Source: an uncultured Muribaculaceae bacterium
Lineage (GTDB): Bacteria > Bacteroidota > Bacteroidia > Bacteroidales > Muribaculaceae
Length of the DNA stretch: 43,547 nt
Assembly (NCBI GenBank): GCA_905233845.1
Contig: CAJOFH010000021.1
Location: forward strand, 1 to 43,547
Direction: 5' to 3'
The notes beneath the pieces are model-generated. The model did no database searches, had not been told where the DNA came from, and saw only the letters and a program-made list of their open reading frames with translations. The position numbers were made by a program, and so were the translations under genes. Positions 7,373 through 16,337 of this stretch are shown here, in pieces; the stretch's first letter is position 1, and each line of letters starts with the position of its first letter.

Positions 7373-8806
7373 TCACTGTTTCACTTCGGGGTAGATGCCC
7401 TTGACGATAGTCGCGATAGCTTCACGAATGTCCATAGAAATGTCGCCCAGAGTGCTGTAGTTCATGCTTTCGAGCTTGGTCTCGGACTGCTGGAACAGAT
7501 GGTTGTGCTTGGGCATGAGTTTGCACTTCACGTTCTTAACGTTTGCCTCAAGCGCGTCGAAAGTCTGCTTGGCGTCGACCTGGCAGTCCCACTCACCGTT
7601 GAAAGCGTAGACAGGGCATGTGATGCGTTGCAGATAGGGCTTGGGGTCGAAACGTATGGAGGTCAAATACCATGGCGATGTCATCACAGCCACACTCTGC
7701 TCCAGCTGCTCATTGGTGTAGCGCTGCAGGGTGGATGCTGCGAGACGTTTACGTAGTGACTCGCGCAGGGCTGTGGTGTCGGAGATGTTGACGATGTCGT
7801 CGAATATTGCCGAAATTTCATTGACTTGAGTTTGAGTGTAGGGCACTCCCATGAAGTCGAGTATTGAGAGATTCTGCTGCACCATCACGTCGCGACCACT
7901 TGCTGCAGGCCCAGCGAGCGAGATGACGAACGCCACGCGAGGGTCGTTGGCAGCGTTGATAAAGGCTATCTGTCCTCCCTCGCTGTGCCCCACGTAGCCA
8001 ATGCGTGTGTGGTCAATACCTTTGACAGTTGTCAGGTAGTCGAAAGCAGCTTGAGCGTCCTTGGCAAAGTCGAAAGTGGTCTCGTCGCCTTTGAGTGGGC
8101 TCGACTCTCCCGCGCCGCGATCATCGTAGCACAGCACCGCAACACCTCTATTTTGCAGATAGGCGGCAATAGAGGCGTAAGGCTTAATGTTAAACATGCT
8201 ACCGTCGCGGTCTTGAGTGCCACTGCCCGAGACTATTATCACGGCAGGTAATCCTCTACCCGAGGGCATATAGAGGGTGCCAGCGAGAGTAACATCGTCG
8301 TGGCCAAATTTCACCTCTTGAAAGTGGTAATTGCCTCTCCACTCGTCTTCAAGAGTTTCTCTAATCTTGCCGTCTTCAGTTCTCATATACAGCTTTTGGG
8401 GCTTTTCGGGTTTTGCATATATCACCACATTGCCATCGTAATGCATGGTGCAACCCAGCTCGAGTGGAAGTTCGTAGCCATTTTGGGAGAATGTGCCAAC
8501 GAGAGTGTGTCCTTTAGTTTCGTCGATTGCACCAGTATAGCAAGCGTTGATTGACGGCACTTTTATCTCAAGACGGTAGTATCCTGGAAGTCGTTTCGCC
8601 TCGCACGGGATGCCTGTCGCTCCTTGATCGGGCGAGTCGAGCGTGGCACTAAGAGTTCCGTCTTGAAATTCATGGATATCGAACACCACTGTCAACTGGG
8701 TTGCCCCCACTTGCAGCTTGCCTTCCCATTTTCCTGAGAACCAATCGGCTTTGGCACCAACCCCCACGCACAAAAGCATTAAAACAAGAGATATAAATTT
8801 TTTCAT
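7373..8806 (-). CDS. Secreted alpha/beta hydrolase (esterase or acyl-aminoacyl peptidase-like)
   Basis: The 477-residue protein has a signal peptide (residues 1-20). A beta-rich N-terminal domain (about 21-160, starting WFSGKWEGKLQVG) precedes an alpha/beta-hydrolase domain. The nucleophile elbow is GHSEGG near residue 272 (Ser within GxSxG). The acid is probably the Asp in NGEWDCQVD near 405 and the His that in MPKHNHLF near 434. The oxyanion segment VSGSGTQDRDGS and the DDRGAGES strand are typical of Bacteroidetes enzymes annotated as alpha/beta hydrolase or dienelactone-hydrolase family. It should act in the periplasm; the substrate cannot be told from sequence. The start codon is supported by the signal peptide. 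Confidence 0.9.
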   Translation of the reverse strand: MKKFISLVLMLLCVGVGAKADWFSGKWEGKLQVGATQLTVVFDIHEFQDGTLSATLDSPDQGATGIPCEAKRLPGYYRLEIKVPSINACYTGAIDETKGHTLVGTFSQNGYELPLELGCTMHYDGNVVIYAKPEKPQKLYMRTEDGKIRETLEDEWRGNYHFQEVKFGHDDVTLAGTLYMPSGRGLPAVIIVSGSGTQDRDGSMFNIKPYASIAAYLQNRGVAVLCYDDRGAGESSPLKGDETTFDFAKDAQAAFDYLTTVKGIDHTRIGYVGHSEGGQIAFINAANDPRVAFVISLAGPAASGRDVMVQQNLSILDFMGVPYTQTQVNEISAIFDDIVNISDTTALRESLRKRLAASTLQRYTNEQLEQSVAVMTSPWYLTSIRFDPKPYLQRITCPVYAFNGEWDCQVDAKQTFDALEANVKNVKCKLMPKHNHLFQQSETKLESMNYSTLGDISMDIREAIATIVKGIYPEVKQ

Positions 8807-8837
8807 AAATTTTCGGGTTTAAGTTTATTAATAGCTG

Positions 8838-8845
8838 CAAAATTA
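8838..8845 (-). promoter_or_regulatory. -7 element of the hydrolase gene
   Basis: The minus strand reads TAATTTTG about 30 bases before the start codon, matching TAnnTTTG. The -33 element is only partly recognisable (GTTG at about 20 bases). Confidence 0.5.
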
Positions 8846-8887
8846 CTATTTTATTTGATTTTCTTCAACTATTTCAATATTTTTTGC

Positions 8888-8895
8888 TACATTTG
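8888..8895 (+). promoter_or_regulatory. -7 element of the dockerin-protein pair
   Basis: TACATTTG matches TAnnTTTG, 39 bases before the ATG at 8935. No good TTTG sits at the expected -33 spacing. It lies back to back with the hydrolase promoter. Confidence 0.5.
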
Positions 8896-8934
8896 CAAAA
8901 ATACAATGATTCATAACCCAAAACTATAATAAAT

Positions 8935-11244
8935 ATGTTTAGAACAATACTGTTATCAATATTTTTGACAATAGCGGTTACAGCAGTGGCAGAGACTTAT
9001 CCAGCAAGCTATTATACCCTTGCACCCGAGACCACAACACTGGTTGGAGACGTCAATGGCGACAATCTCGTGTCGAGTGTAGACGTGACAGCGCTGTACA
9101 ACTACCTGCTGAACGGTGACACTAGTGCTATTGTCAACGGTGATCAGGACGGTGACGGCATCATCACTTCGGTAGACATCACTATAATCTACAACGTGCT
9201 ACTCAACGGTGGTGGAGGCACCATCCCTGCCACCAGTGTCACGATGAAAGAGTATCAGAGTATAAATGCTTCTACTTCCAACAACCATGTTTGGAAAGAC
9301 GTAGACAATATTTACTGGGGAGATGTTATTTACATCACTCTCGATGGTGTAGAGGAGAACATGTATGTGCTTGTGCGCAAGGGTGGCAAATGGCAACTCA
9401 AAGATGTGGGTGGCAGCAGCAAGGCTGGTTTCAAAAGCAGCGGCATCATCAAGGCGGTGTGGGTTCGTGGAAGTATATGGCAGAATACACAGGTAGGCGA
9501 GATTAAAATCCCCTATGATTATGCCCTTGGCTTCGGCACTTACAATCTCACAGGTAGAACAGTAACGTTAAATATAATCTTGGCACTCTTCGAGAGCATG
9601 GTTTGCGTAACAGGCCAAATGCCGAACCAAGTTCTGAAAATGAGCTGTTGTGAACGTGTCAACTATATATATAATATCAACCAAGCATTTGATGGCCGTA
9701 CTGATGAGATGACGCTGAGCACTATGCCTTATAGCGAAGTGTATCACATTGGTAGCGACTATTTTGCGTTTGGCAATTTCTACGATGTCAATGCTTCGGG
9801 CAACACCGTCTATCACGCTACCAACAGCTATGGCCGCAGTTATCGCTTAGAAGGCACGAAGCACTTGGATACCGGGCGTTTTATCAATATCCCCTGTCCT
9901 TATCCGTTTGACGGCTCCAATGGCTGGACTCGCGACTTTGTCATGACCTACTACAACCGTGATGGCGGGACTACATCACAGCAGCGCATCTATCCTGGGC
10001 AGACTGCCACTATTCGTGTGACTGTGGGCACCGAGATATCGTTCATTCCTCAAGAGGGCGGGATTACCGATAATGGCTCAACCATGAGTCGCTCCAGTTC
10101 TAACAGCAACGTTGTCAGCGTCTATGCAAGCAGCGTTTCCAACTCCACTGCATGTAAGGCAATGAGCGTGGGCGAGTGCGATGTTAATTTCACCTATAAT
10201 AGCCACTCGACCGACAAATTCAGCTTTAAGGTTCATTTCATTGTGGATCCTACCGTGTGGATTGCAGGCAAAGCTAACGGCTCACCAGTACTCTTGAGAA
10301 ACAATAAAATGGTATATAATAGTTTTAGTGTGAATCCCACTAAACTTGACAGGGTGTTCGTGCGCAAGGGCCATGCCTATCTCAAGGCCGATGGCGAGTC
10401 TACAAATTACGTGCTTTACTGTTCTAATCCACACTATGGGGCAAGCTTCTCCACTCGCAAGACGACTCCTATGACTCAGATGCTAGTGACACGTAATGAA
10501 GACATTTACTATGCCAACAATAAGGATGTGTATAAAAACAATACCAAGCTCGTCACCTATAATGACGCTGTAGGCGACATACAAGAGGATGAAGGCACCA
10601 ACAAAGTGTGGCTCACGTTGACCAGTGAGTATGCTGGAGAAAACGTGAAGGGGACACTGATAGAAGATGTGGGAGGTCAACGAATCGAGCACAAGCTGGA
10701 TCCTGTTTCTACCATGATTCCTATTGGAGGCACCACTGGTCACACCCGAGGATATATCAGTCCTCACTTCAGGACATTCTTGGTAAATAATGGCATTGCG
10801 CTTATTGATGTGGTTGAGGACACACAGACATGCTATAGCCCCCAAGGAGAAGGTGGCATTGTGTGGAATTACCGTGAATACGACAAGTTGACTGTTTCTT
10901 ACACCAGCAGTGGTTTCGTCAAGAAGTGCTCTAGAGGCTTTGAAAATAGCAGATTCGTCTTTTACGACTATGCCATGTTTGGAAACAATGTATATTATGC
11001 CAATTCAAGCAGTGGTTATAAGTGTTACAATTTGAACACTGGCGATGATGTTGCCCTAAGTTCCTATCCTCGCCCCATCGACATCAAGGCGGTGCGATAT
11101 AGGGATAGTAAGATCTATGCCGTGACCAAAGACCGCTTGTACATATATAACATCGGCACCTCAAGTACTGTCATTGATCCATATATTTTAAGTTCTACAC
11201 TGAGCGAAATCAATGACGTGTTCATCGAGACAAGTATCAACTGA
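8935..11244 (+). CDS. Exported dockerin-like protein, first of a tandem pair
   Basis: The 769-residue product has a signal peptide (residues 1-19) followed at once by a dockerin-like pair at about 37-92. Two calcium-loop motifs are visible, DVNGDNLVSSVD and DQDGDGIITSVD, each followed by a helix ending in YNxLLNG. The rest is beta-rich: a domain of unknown family (95-220), an Ig-like stretch ending near FKVHFIVDPTVWIAG (~440), and a C-terminal half with repeated short strands (WIAG, YYANNKDVYKNN) that could be a beta-propeller. The next gene, 31 bases downstream, is a paralogue with the same order. There is no type IX sorting tail. Dockerins normally bind cohesins, but no cohesin is seen here. 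Role unknown. Confidence 0.85.
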   Translation: MFRTILLSIFLTIAVTAVAETYPASYYTLAPETTTLVGDVNGDNLVSSVDVTALYNYLLNGDTSAIVNGDQDGDGIITSVDITIIYNVLLNGGGGTIPATSVTMKEYQSINASTSNNHVWKDVDNIYWGDVIYITLDGVEENMYVLVRKGGKWQLKDVGGSSKAGFKSSGIIKAVWVRGSIWQNTQVGEIKIPYDYALGFGTYNLTGRTVTLNIILALFESMVCVTGQMPNQVLKMSCCERVNYIYNINQAFDGRTDEMTLSTMPYSEVYHIGSDYFAFGNFYDVNASGNTVYHATNSYGRSYRLEGTKHLDTGRFINIPCPYPFDGSNGWTRDFVMTYYNRDGGTTSQQRIYPGQTATIRVTVGTEISFIPQEGGITDNGSTMSRSSSNSNVVSVYASSVSNSTACKAMSVGECDVNFTYNSHSTDKFSFKVHFIVDPTVWIAGKANGSPVLLRNNKMVYNSFSVNPTKLDRVFVRKGHAYLKADGESTNYVLYCSNPHYGASFSTRKTTPMTQMLVTRNEDIYYANNKDVYKNNTKLVTYNDAVGDIQEDEGTNKVWLTLTSEYAGENVKGTLIEDVGGQRIEHKLDPVSTMIPIGGTTGHTRGYISPHFRTFLVNNGIALIDVVEDTQTCYSPQGEGGIVWNYREYDKLTVSYTSSGFVKKCSRGFENSRFVFYDYAMFGNNVYYANSSSGYKCYNLNTGDDVALSSYPRPIDIKAVRYRDSKIYAVTKDRLYIYNIGTSSTVIDPYILSSTLSEINDVFIETSIN

Positions 11245-11275
11245 TTTGTGACAATAATTAAAAAAACATACAGCT

Positions 11276-13573
11276 ATGAAGAAATCTTTATTTATCTCAC
11301 TATTTGTAGCGATGGCAGTGACGGCAGTGGCTGCCACCTATCCAGCGAGCTACTATACCCTTGCACCTGAGACAACTCATTTGGTTGGCGACGTCAATGG
11401 CGACGGTCTCGTGTCGAGCGTTGATGTGACTTCGTTGTACAACTACCTCCTCAATGGCGATACAAGCTCTATAGTCTATGGTGACCAAGACGGTGACGGT
11501 GTCATCACCTCGGTGGATATAACAATTATTTATAACGAGCTCCTCAACGGTCCAGGGGCCAATGGCAAGACCAGAATCTCAATGTACGATTACATGGATT
11601 TCTCGGCAGGAGCAACACCTGTTCAGCACGTGTGGAAAAATACCGAGGACGTAATTTTCATCGCCCTCGATGGTGTGGAGCAGAACATGTATGTGCTCGT
11701 GCGCAGTGGCGGCAAATGGACGCTCAAGGACATCAACGGCAGCAACAAAGCAGGCTTTAAAGCATCCGGAAGCATCAAGGCGGCTTGGGTGCGTAATGCC
11801 GACTATGCCAATTATGACGTCTTTAACATCGATGTGCCTGTGGACCTCGCCACCGGCAGCGGCTTCTACACTTGCAGCAACAAAACCGTGGCGATAACCC
11901 TTGATCTCACGTTGAAAGAGAGCAAACTCATGGTCTTTGGGCCAACGCAAGGCGATTATGTGACTAACTACACTCATATCACTGGCATTGCGAACATTGT
12001 CGACGACGACTTCTACAGTGAAGTTAAGACGCCGGTAGAGCACATTGCGACTTCGGGCAACACCACATATGGTTATGCTTTTGGCATTATGCAGTCTTAC
12101 GACTATTACCATTATCTCACAGCCAGCCAAACAGGCTATAAGAGCACCATGACCTATCCCTTGAAACCCGGTAGGAGCCATTTCATCTACAGCCCTCAAG
12201 ACTATCCTTCGATTTGGACACGCGACTTCGCGATGATTTACAAAGATGCCTACGACGAAGGCAGGCAAATTTTGCAAAACTCGGGAAGCACTATTACTCT
12301 TCCTGTGGGTGCCGAGATTTCCTTCTTACCACAAGAGGCGGGAATAACAGTATGGGATGGCATCTTGCAGTCGCAAAGCAACACTAACCCTACCAGCGTG
12401 CATAGCTTTCAATATAATACAGCCAATACCATTACCATCCGGGGCATGGAAGTGGGAACTGCTGACGTGAACTTCCGTTACACCTCACCTGGAGGCGGCA
12501 CGTTCACTTATAATTTCACTGTCAATGTGGTACCGTCGATATGGCTTGCTGGCTCCGTGTTAAATGCCAGCGGCGCGAAAGTACCATCCATATACTTCAA
12601 CAAGCGCAGCACCAGTACCCCAACCATCAGTGGCGTGACGGGCAACCAATGGATAGAGCGCTTTGAGGTGGGCAAGGGAAATGGTTTTGCCTGGGTCACC
12701 AACGGCGCAACCAGCGAGATTCACCGCAGTACAAATCCTTCCTACGGTGGCTCTTACAACAAGCGATATGACGTGGGCACAAGTTATAGTGACGCGTGGC
12801 TCTATGCCGACAAGAGCGGCAATGTGTACTACCTGAACAAGAACAATGGATATTTCACAATTTGGAAAAACAATGGAATGGTGTTCGACACCAACAATAA
12901 TAGTTCTGTATCTGCTCCACTTGTCAAAGCCGACTATACCAACCAGAAGGTTGCTTTAATTTATAGTGTGGGATCAGATGAGTATTTCGTGCAGGATGCT
13001 GTTGCTGGAACTATAACATCGCACGATGCAGGATATTACCTGCCATCTACCGACCCCAACCAGACTTATGGTGGAAGAGTGTCGTTCTGGTATGAGAATT
13101 TCGCTGTTGACCATGGCTTGGCGATGGTGAAGAAACTGAAAGATGTGGGAAAGATTGTGAACTATGAGGTTCATCACACCTACACCAAATGGGTTGATTG
13201 CTACCTGTCGGGGGCAATCACCAATTCAGTGAATTATTACTACAACTCAATTCCTACCAGCAGTGAAAATGAGATATACCTCACTAGCGATAACAGAATC
13301 ATCTACTTAGAAGATTTAGCCACTGCAAAAATCGCGGAGGTACACAGCGGATCAGGTGGTACAACGGCCCATGTTACTGGCTTGAGCGGCGTGGTGATGT
13401 GCCGTTATAAAGATGGCTACATCTATGGCGTGAGAAGGCAAGCTGGACTTTACTACTTCTTCTACGGCACTTTGGATAATGTTTGTAGCGGCATTTACAC
13501 TCAACATGTCATCAGCCAGTTGCCGCAAAGCTTCGAACTCAAAGACATCTACCTTGAGACTACACGCAACTAA
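11276..13573 (+). CDS. Exported dockerin-like protein, second of a tandem pair
   Basis: This 765-residue paralogue of the preceding gene repeats its whole layout: signal peptide (1-19), dockerin-like pair at 37-92 (DVNGDGLVSSVD and DQDGDGVITSVD), a beta-rich unknown domain, an Ig-like segment ending VPSIWLAG, and a possible propeller C terminus. The N-terminal ~90 residues are nearly identical between the two. The segment around DGVEQNMYVLVRSGGKWTLK is strongly conserved, while the C-terminal halves have diverged. That pattern fits an older duplication with stronger constraint or conversion at the N terminus. A strong terminator follows, so the two genes form one operon. Confidence 0.85.
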   Translation: MKKSLFISLFVAMAVTAVAATYPASYYTLAPETTHLVGDVNGDGLVSSVDVTSLYNYLLNGDTSSIVYGDQDGDGVITSVDITIIYNELLNGPGANGKTRISMYDYMDFSAGATPVQHVWKNTEDVIFIALDGVEQNMYVLVRSGGKWTLKDINGSNKAGFKASGSIKAAWVRNADYANYDVFNIDVPVDLATGSGFYTCSNKTVAITLDLTLKESKLMVFGPTQGDYVTNYTHITGIANIVDDDFYSEVKTPVEHIATSGNTTYGYAFGIMQSYDYYHYLTASQTGYKSTMTYPLKPGRSHFIYSPQDYPSIWTRDFAMIYKDAYDEGRQILQNSGSTITLPVGAEISFLPQEAGITVWDGILQSQSNTNPTSVHSFQYNTANTITIRGMEVGTADVNFRYTSPGGGTFTYNFTVNVVPSIWLAGSVLNASGAKVPSIYFNKRSTSTPTISGVTGNQWIERFEVGKGNGFAWVTNGATSEIHRSTNPSYGGSYNKRYDVGTSYSDAWLYADKSGNVYYLNKNNGYFTIWKNNGMVFDTNNNSSVSAPLVKADYTNQKVALIYSVGSDEYFVQDAVAGTITSHDAGYYLPSTDPNQTYGGRVSFWYENFAVDHGLAMVKKLKDVGKIVNYEVHHTYTKWVDCYLSGAITNSVNYYYNSIPTSSENEIYLTSDNRIIYLEDLATAKIAEVHSGSGGTTAHVTGLSGVVMCRYKDGYIYGVRRQAGLYYFFYGTLDNVCSGIYTQHVISQLPQSFELKDIYLETTRN

Positions 13574-13588
13574 TGACCGATTCGGGTT
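13571..13588 (+). other. 18-bp post-stop motif, copy 2
   Basis: TAATGACCGATTCGGGTT begins with the TAA stop codon of the 11276 gene and is identical to the copy at 20855. Its core CCGATTCGG is palindromic. Confidence 0.65.
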
Positions 13589-13601
13589 GAATTTACGATA
13601 A

Positions 13602-13647
13602 CCACAGTGGCGGAGCGCATTTTAGCGCTCCGCCACTGTGGTTTTTT
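13602..13647 (+). terminator. Strong terminator after the dockerin-protein pair
   Basis: A perfect 17-bp stem (CCACAGTGGCGGAGCGC with its complement) and 6-base loop are followed by six T residues. The remainder of the gap 13574-13807 holds only the VWA-gene promoter. Confidence 0.95.
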
Positions 13648-13724
13648 ACATTTGTCAAGTTTGAGGTTGCATTTTTATTTGCTTGATATTAAGTGGGTTG
13701 CAAAACTGCAAGGTTGTCATTTTC

Positions 13725-13754
13725 CTTGAATCGAAGTTTTTAGGTGTAAATTTG
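13725..13754 (+). promoter_or_regulatory. Promoter of the VWA gene
   Basis: TAAATTTG at 13747-13754 fits TAnnTTTG; CTTG at 13725-13728 sits 18 bases upstream as a near-consensus -33 element. The leader is about 45 bases. Confidence 0.6.
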
Positions 13755-13807
13755 CGGTGTGAAAACCAATCAACCGCAATATTCATTTTCTAACACATTT
13801 TTATATT

Positions 13808-14488
13808 ATGGAAACTAACAATCGTACCAAAGTCTACAACGTAATCATCCTTGACAAGAGCGGCTCGATGAGCAGCATCACTAAACAGGCTATCGATGGT
13901 GTGAATGAAACCATCGCATCAATCAAGCGCGGCCAGGAAAAGCACCCAGAACAGGACAACATCCTCACGCTCGTGGCTTTCTGCGGCTGTGAGATTAAGA
14001 AAATCTATGAGGAGACACCTATAGGTGAGGTGAAGCCCATCACCAGCAACGACTATAGCCCCTGCTGTATGACACCTCTTTATGATGCAATTGGCAACAC
14101 TATAACCGCCGTGCATCGCCTTATGGACGACGAGAAGAATGCCATCGCCAGCGTGACAATCATCACCGATGGCTATGAGAATGCCTCTAAAGAGTATTCT
14201 CACAAGGCTATCGTGAGCCTTATCGAGGCTTACAAGAGCGAGGGCTGGCTCTTTGCCTACATAGGTGCAGAACACGACGTGGAGGCTGTGGCGTTCAAAC
14301 TGTCGATTGACAATCATCTCAATTTTGACAAGAGTGAAGCGGGCACAAGAGACATGTTCTGTCATTTTCAATCTAGCCGTAGTGCCTTTGTCGATGAGAT
14401 GTCATCGATGATGTGCAACGAAGAGATGGACGCAGACGAGAAAAGGAAAGTATTGCGCAAGCGCTCAAGAAACTTCTTCAATCTGTAA
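13808..14488 (+). CDS. Cytoplasmic VWA-domain protein
   Basis: The 226-residue protein is a nearly bare von Willebrand factor A domain with no signal peptide. All parts of the metal-ion-dependent adhesion site are present: DKSGS at 16-20, Thr89 in CCMTPLYDA and Asp121 in ITDGYENAS. The C terminus is basic (KRKVLRKRSRNFFNL). In bacteria such proteins often act as metal-dependent protein-binding parts of chaperone, stress or defence systems, usually next to a MoxR-type ATPase; none is present here. A terminator separates it from the downstream unknown gene, so functional linkage is uncertain. Confidence 0.88.
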   Translation: METNNRTKVYNVIILDKSGSMSSITKQAIDGVNETIASIKRGQEKHPEQDNILTLVAFCGCEIKKIYEETPIGEVKPITSNDYSPCCMTPLYDAIGNTITAVHRLMDDEKNAIASVTIITDGYENASKEYSHKAIVSLIEAYKSEGWLFAYIGAEHDVEAVAFKLSIDNHLNFDKSEAGTRDMFCHFQSSRSAFVDEMSSMMCNEEMDADEKRKVLRKRSRNFFNL

Positions 14489-14507
14489 GAAAAAGTGCAG
14501 TGCTAAA

Positions 14508-14539
14508 GTGTGTCATCTAAAAAAGATGGCACACTTTTT
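14508..14539 (+). terminator. Terminator after the VWA gene
   Basis: GTGTGTCATCT pairs with AGATGGCACAC (one G-U pair) and five T residues follow. Confidence 0.85.
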
Positions 14540-14580
14540 GCAGTATTAATTATATCTATAGCATAAAAAATATTATTATC

Positions 14581-15702
14581 ATGGATATAAGTAGTATTAG
14601 TAGTAGTTTTAGTAGTATACCGAAATTGAAAGAAGGATTGCGCTACGGTGTGATCTATGTTATCACATCGCTAAATCGCATGAATAATGGTGACATGGAG
14701 GTTGTTAACCGGTTGTCCCCACGACTGATGGAGTGGCTCAGGCGTTTCACGGGTTATGACATTCAGGTGATAGAATCGCCCTATGCCGTAGGCACTACTT
14801 TAGTGGCTCGTCGCATCAATGTGGGTAATGCCGGCAAAGAAGCAATGATACGGATGCCACTCAACTATGAGTCGATAAGCGATGTTCATCGTTTTGTCGA
14901 GAACGCTACCGATGTGCTGAGTCCTGATGAGGGTGACCAAGTGCTGGAGCCTGAAGGTAATATAGATACGGATTTGCGAAGCGTTATTGCCGAGAGTCGT
15001 TATCAATATTCAGAGAAAAAGTCATTGCGATTGCCCAGGATAGGATGGCCCTCTCGCAAGAAGAAAAAGGCAAAGATAATTCTTGAAAAATATTCCAATG
15101 TGATGCCATCGTTTCCTAGTGAGTTGGAAGAAGAGGAGCAGGAGATTTTGACTATTGAGCAGCAGCAGGAAGCTGCTTTACAAGCCATTCAGGCACAAAT
15201 TATTGACTATGTGACAAAATATCATGCCGACCCGTCGGAACTCATCCAGACATTACTCGAAGGAAAAGTGGTGATAGGCAAGAAGAATGAGCCGAGCCCA
15301 CTGGTGGTCAACAATGACTTGAAGATTGTGTTGCCCAGTTATAACGAGATGGAGGTGAAAATGCCCGCAATGTGCCGTGCTATATATATCTTGTTCTTGA
15401 AGCATCCAGAGGGAATAGCGCTACGCGACATTGCCGACTACCGTGCCGACCTTGAGAACATCTATTCAATAGTTATGCCTGGCCGCAGTGAGGAAAAGGC
15501 AAAGAACGCCATCGATAATCTTTTCGACCCCATGAGCGATACGCTAAATCAATATATATCTAAAATCAAGCGATGCTTTAAGACATGCATTCTCAACGAG
15601 GAACTAGCCAATAAATACTGCATCACTGGCAAGCGTGGCGAGCCTTACCGCATCACACTCGATTCATCTCTCGTTAACCTCCCTCGTGCCGTGAAGGGTT
15701 GA
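14581..15702 (+). CDS. Protein of unknown family, possible C-terminal winged helix
   Basis: The 373-residue product has no signal peptide or membrane segment. The N terminus is a low-complexity Ser/Ile stretch encoded by an AGT-rich run (14590-14620). The middle has a basic patch (WPSRKKKKAK, ~160) and a Glu/Gln-rich segment (ELEEEEQEILTIEQQQEAA). The last ~110 residues (AIYILFLKHPEGIALRDIADY onward, ending in GEPYRITLDSSLV) look like a helical domain plus winged-helix hairpin, similar to sequences I associate with uncharacterised Bacteroidetes proteins. DNA binding is a guess. No clear promoter is seen in the 92 bases after the VWA gene, so transcription may depend on read-through past its terminator. 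Confidence 0.7.
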   Translation: MDISSISSSFSSIPKLKEGLRYGVIYVITSLNRMNNGDMEVVNRLSPRLMEWLRRFTGYDIQVIESPYAVGTTLVARRINVGNAGKEAMIRMPLNYESISDVHRFVENATDVLSPDEGDQVLEPEGNIDTDLRSVIAESRYQYSEKKSLRLPRIGWPSRKKKKAKIILEKYSNVMPSFPSELEEEEQEILTIEQQQEAALQAIQAQIIDYVTKYHADPSELIQTLLEGKVVIGKKNEPSPLVVNNDLKIVLPSYNEMEVKMPAMCRAIYILFLKHPEGIALRDIADYRADLENIYSIVMPGRSEEKAKNAIDNLFDPMSDTLNQYISKIKRCFKTCILNEELANKYCITGKRGEPYRITLDSSLVNLPRAVKG

Positions 15703-15710
15703 CAATCTCT

Positions 15711-15737
15711 AAAATAAAAACCACGGCAGAACCGTGG
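15711..15737 (-). terminator. Terminator of the TrmH-family gene
   Basis: On the minus strand CCACGG-TTCTG-CCGTGG is followed by TTTTTATTTT. Confidence 0.8.
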
Positions 15738-15744
15738 CATGTAC

Positions 15745-15792
15745 AACCTCAATGAGTGCTATTACTCCTCTCATTGAGGTTGGTTATTTTTT
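15745..15792 (+). terminator. Terminator of the 14581 gene
   Basis: AACCTCAATGAG pairs perfectly with CTCATTGAGGTT over a 13-base loop, followed by GGTTATTTTTT. The T run overlaps the 3' end of the convergent TrmH-family gene. Confidence 0.8.
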
Positions 15793-16320
15793 CTCATTGA
15801 GTGTGTTGAAGAAGTGCCACATGGTGATGGCGGCGGAGCAGGCGATGTTGAGGGAGTGCTTTGTTCCGAACTGAGGGATTTCGATGCAGCAGTCGCTGGC
15901 ATCGACCACTGCCTGGTTTACGCCCTTGACTTCATTACCGAAGACGAGGGCATATTTTTTGTCTCGCTCAATTGGGAATTGTTCCAGACTGATACTGCCG
16001 TGAACCTGCTCAATGGAACAAATCTTATAGCCTTGCTCTCGCAGTTGTTCCACTGCCTCAAGTGCAGTTTTGTGATAGGACCAAGCGACCGAGTCCTCGG
16101 CTCCGAGGGCAGTTTTGTGAATCTCGTGGCTGGGGGGCTTGCCTGTGATGCCGCACAGGGCGATTTGCTTAATAACGAAGGCGTCGGCAGTGCGAAAAAC
16201 ACTGCCCACATTCATCTCACTACGCACGTCGTCGAGCACCACAGCAACTGGGATTTTCTCAACGGTTTTATATTGTTCTACATCAACGCGATGCAGGTCA
16301 AGCATTGATTTCTTTTGCAT
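15784..16320 (-). CDS. TrmH/SpoU-family RNA methyltransferase
   Basis: This 178-residue protein is a SPOUT-superfamily 2'-O-methyltransferase using S-adenosylmethionine to modify tRNA or rRNA. The three SpoU motifs are visible: motif 1 with Asn37 and Arg43 (NVGSVFRTAD), motif 2 with FGNE (~127-130), and motif 3 IPQFGTKHSLNIACSAAI (~146-163), which forms the trefoil knot. It lacks the N-terminal substrate-binding domain of RlmB-type enzymes, so it is a minimal TrmH-like form. The exact RNA target cannot be decided. pgi lies upstream on the same strand, 82 bases away, with a CTAG repeat between. Confidence 0.93.
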   Translation of the reverse strand: MQKKSMLDLHRVDVEQYKTVEKIPVAVVLDDVRSEMNVGSVFRTADAFVIKQIALCGITGKPPSHEIHKTALGAEDSVAWSYHKTALEAVEQLREQGYKICSIEQVHGSISLEQFPIERDKKYALVFGNEVKGVNQAVVDASDCCIEIPQFGTKHSLNIACSAAITMWHFFNTLNEKK

Positions 16321-16337
16321 AATTAGGCTATTAAAAA

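Noticed and set aside
9199-9816. Minus-strand frames within the dockerin-protein genes
   Set aside because: They are complements of well-supported secreted proteins and show no domain or signal of their own.
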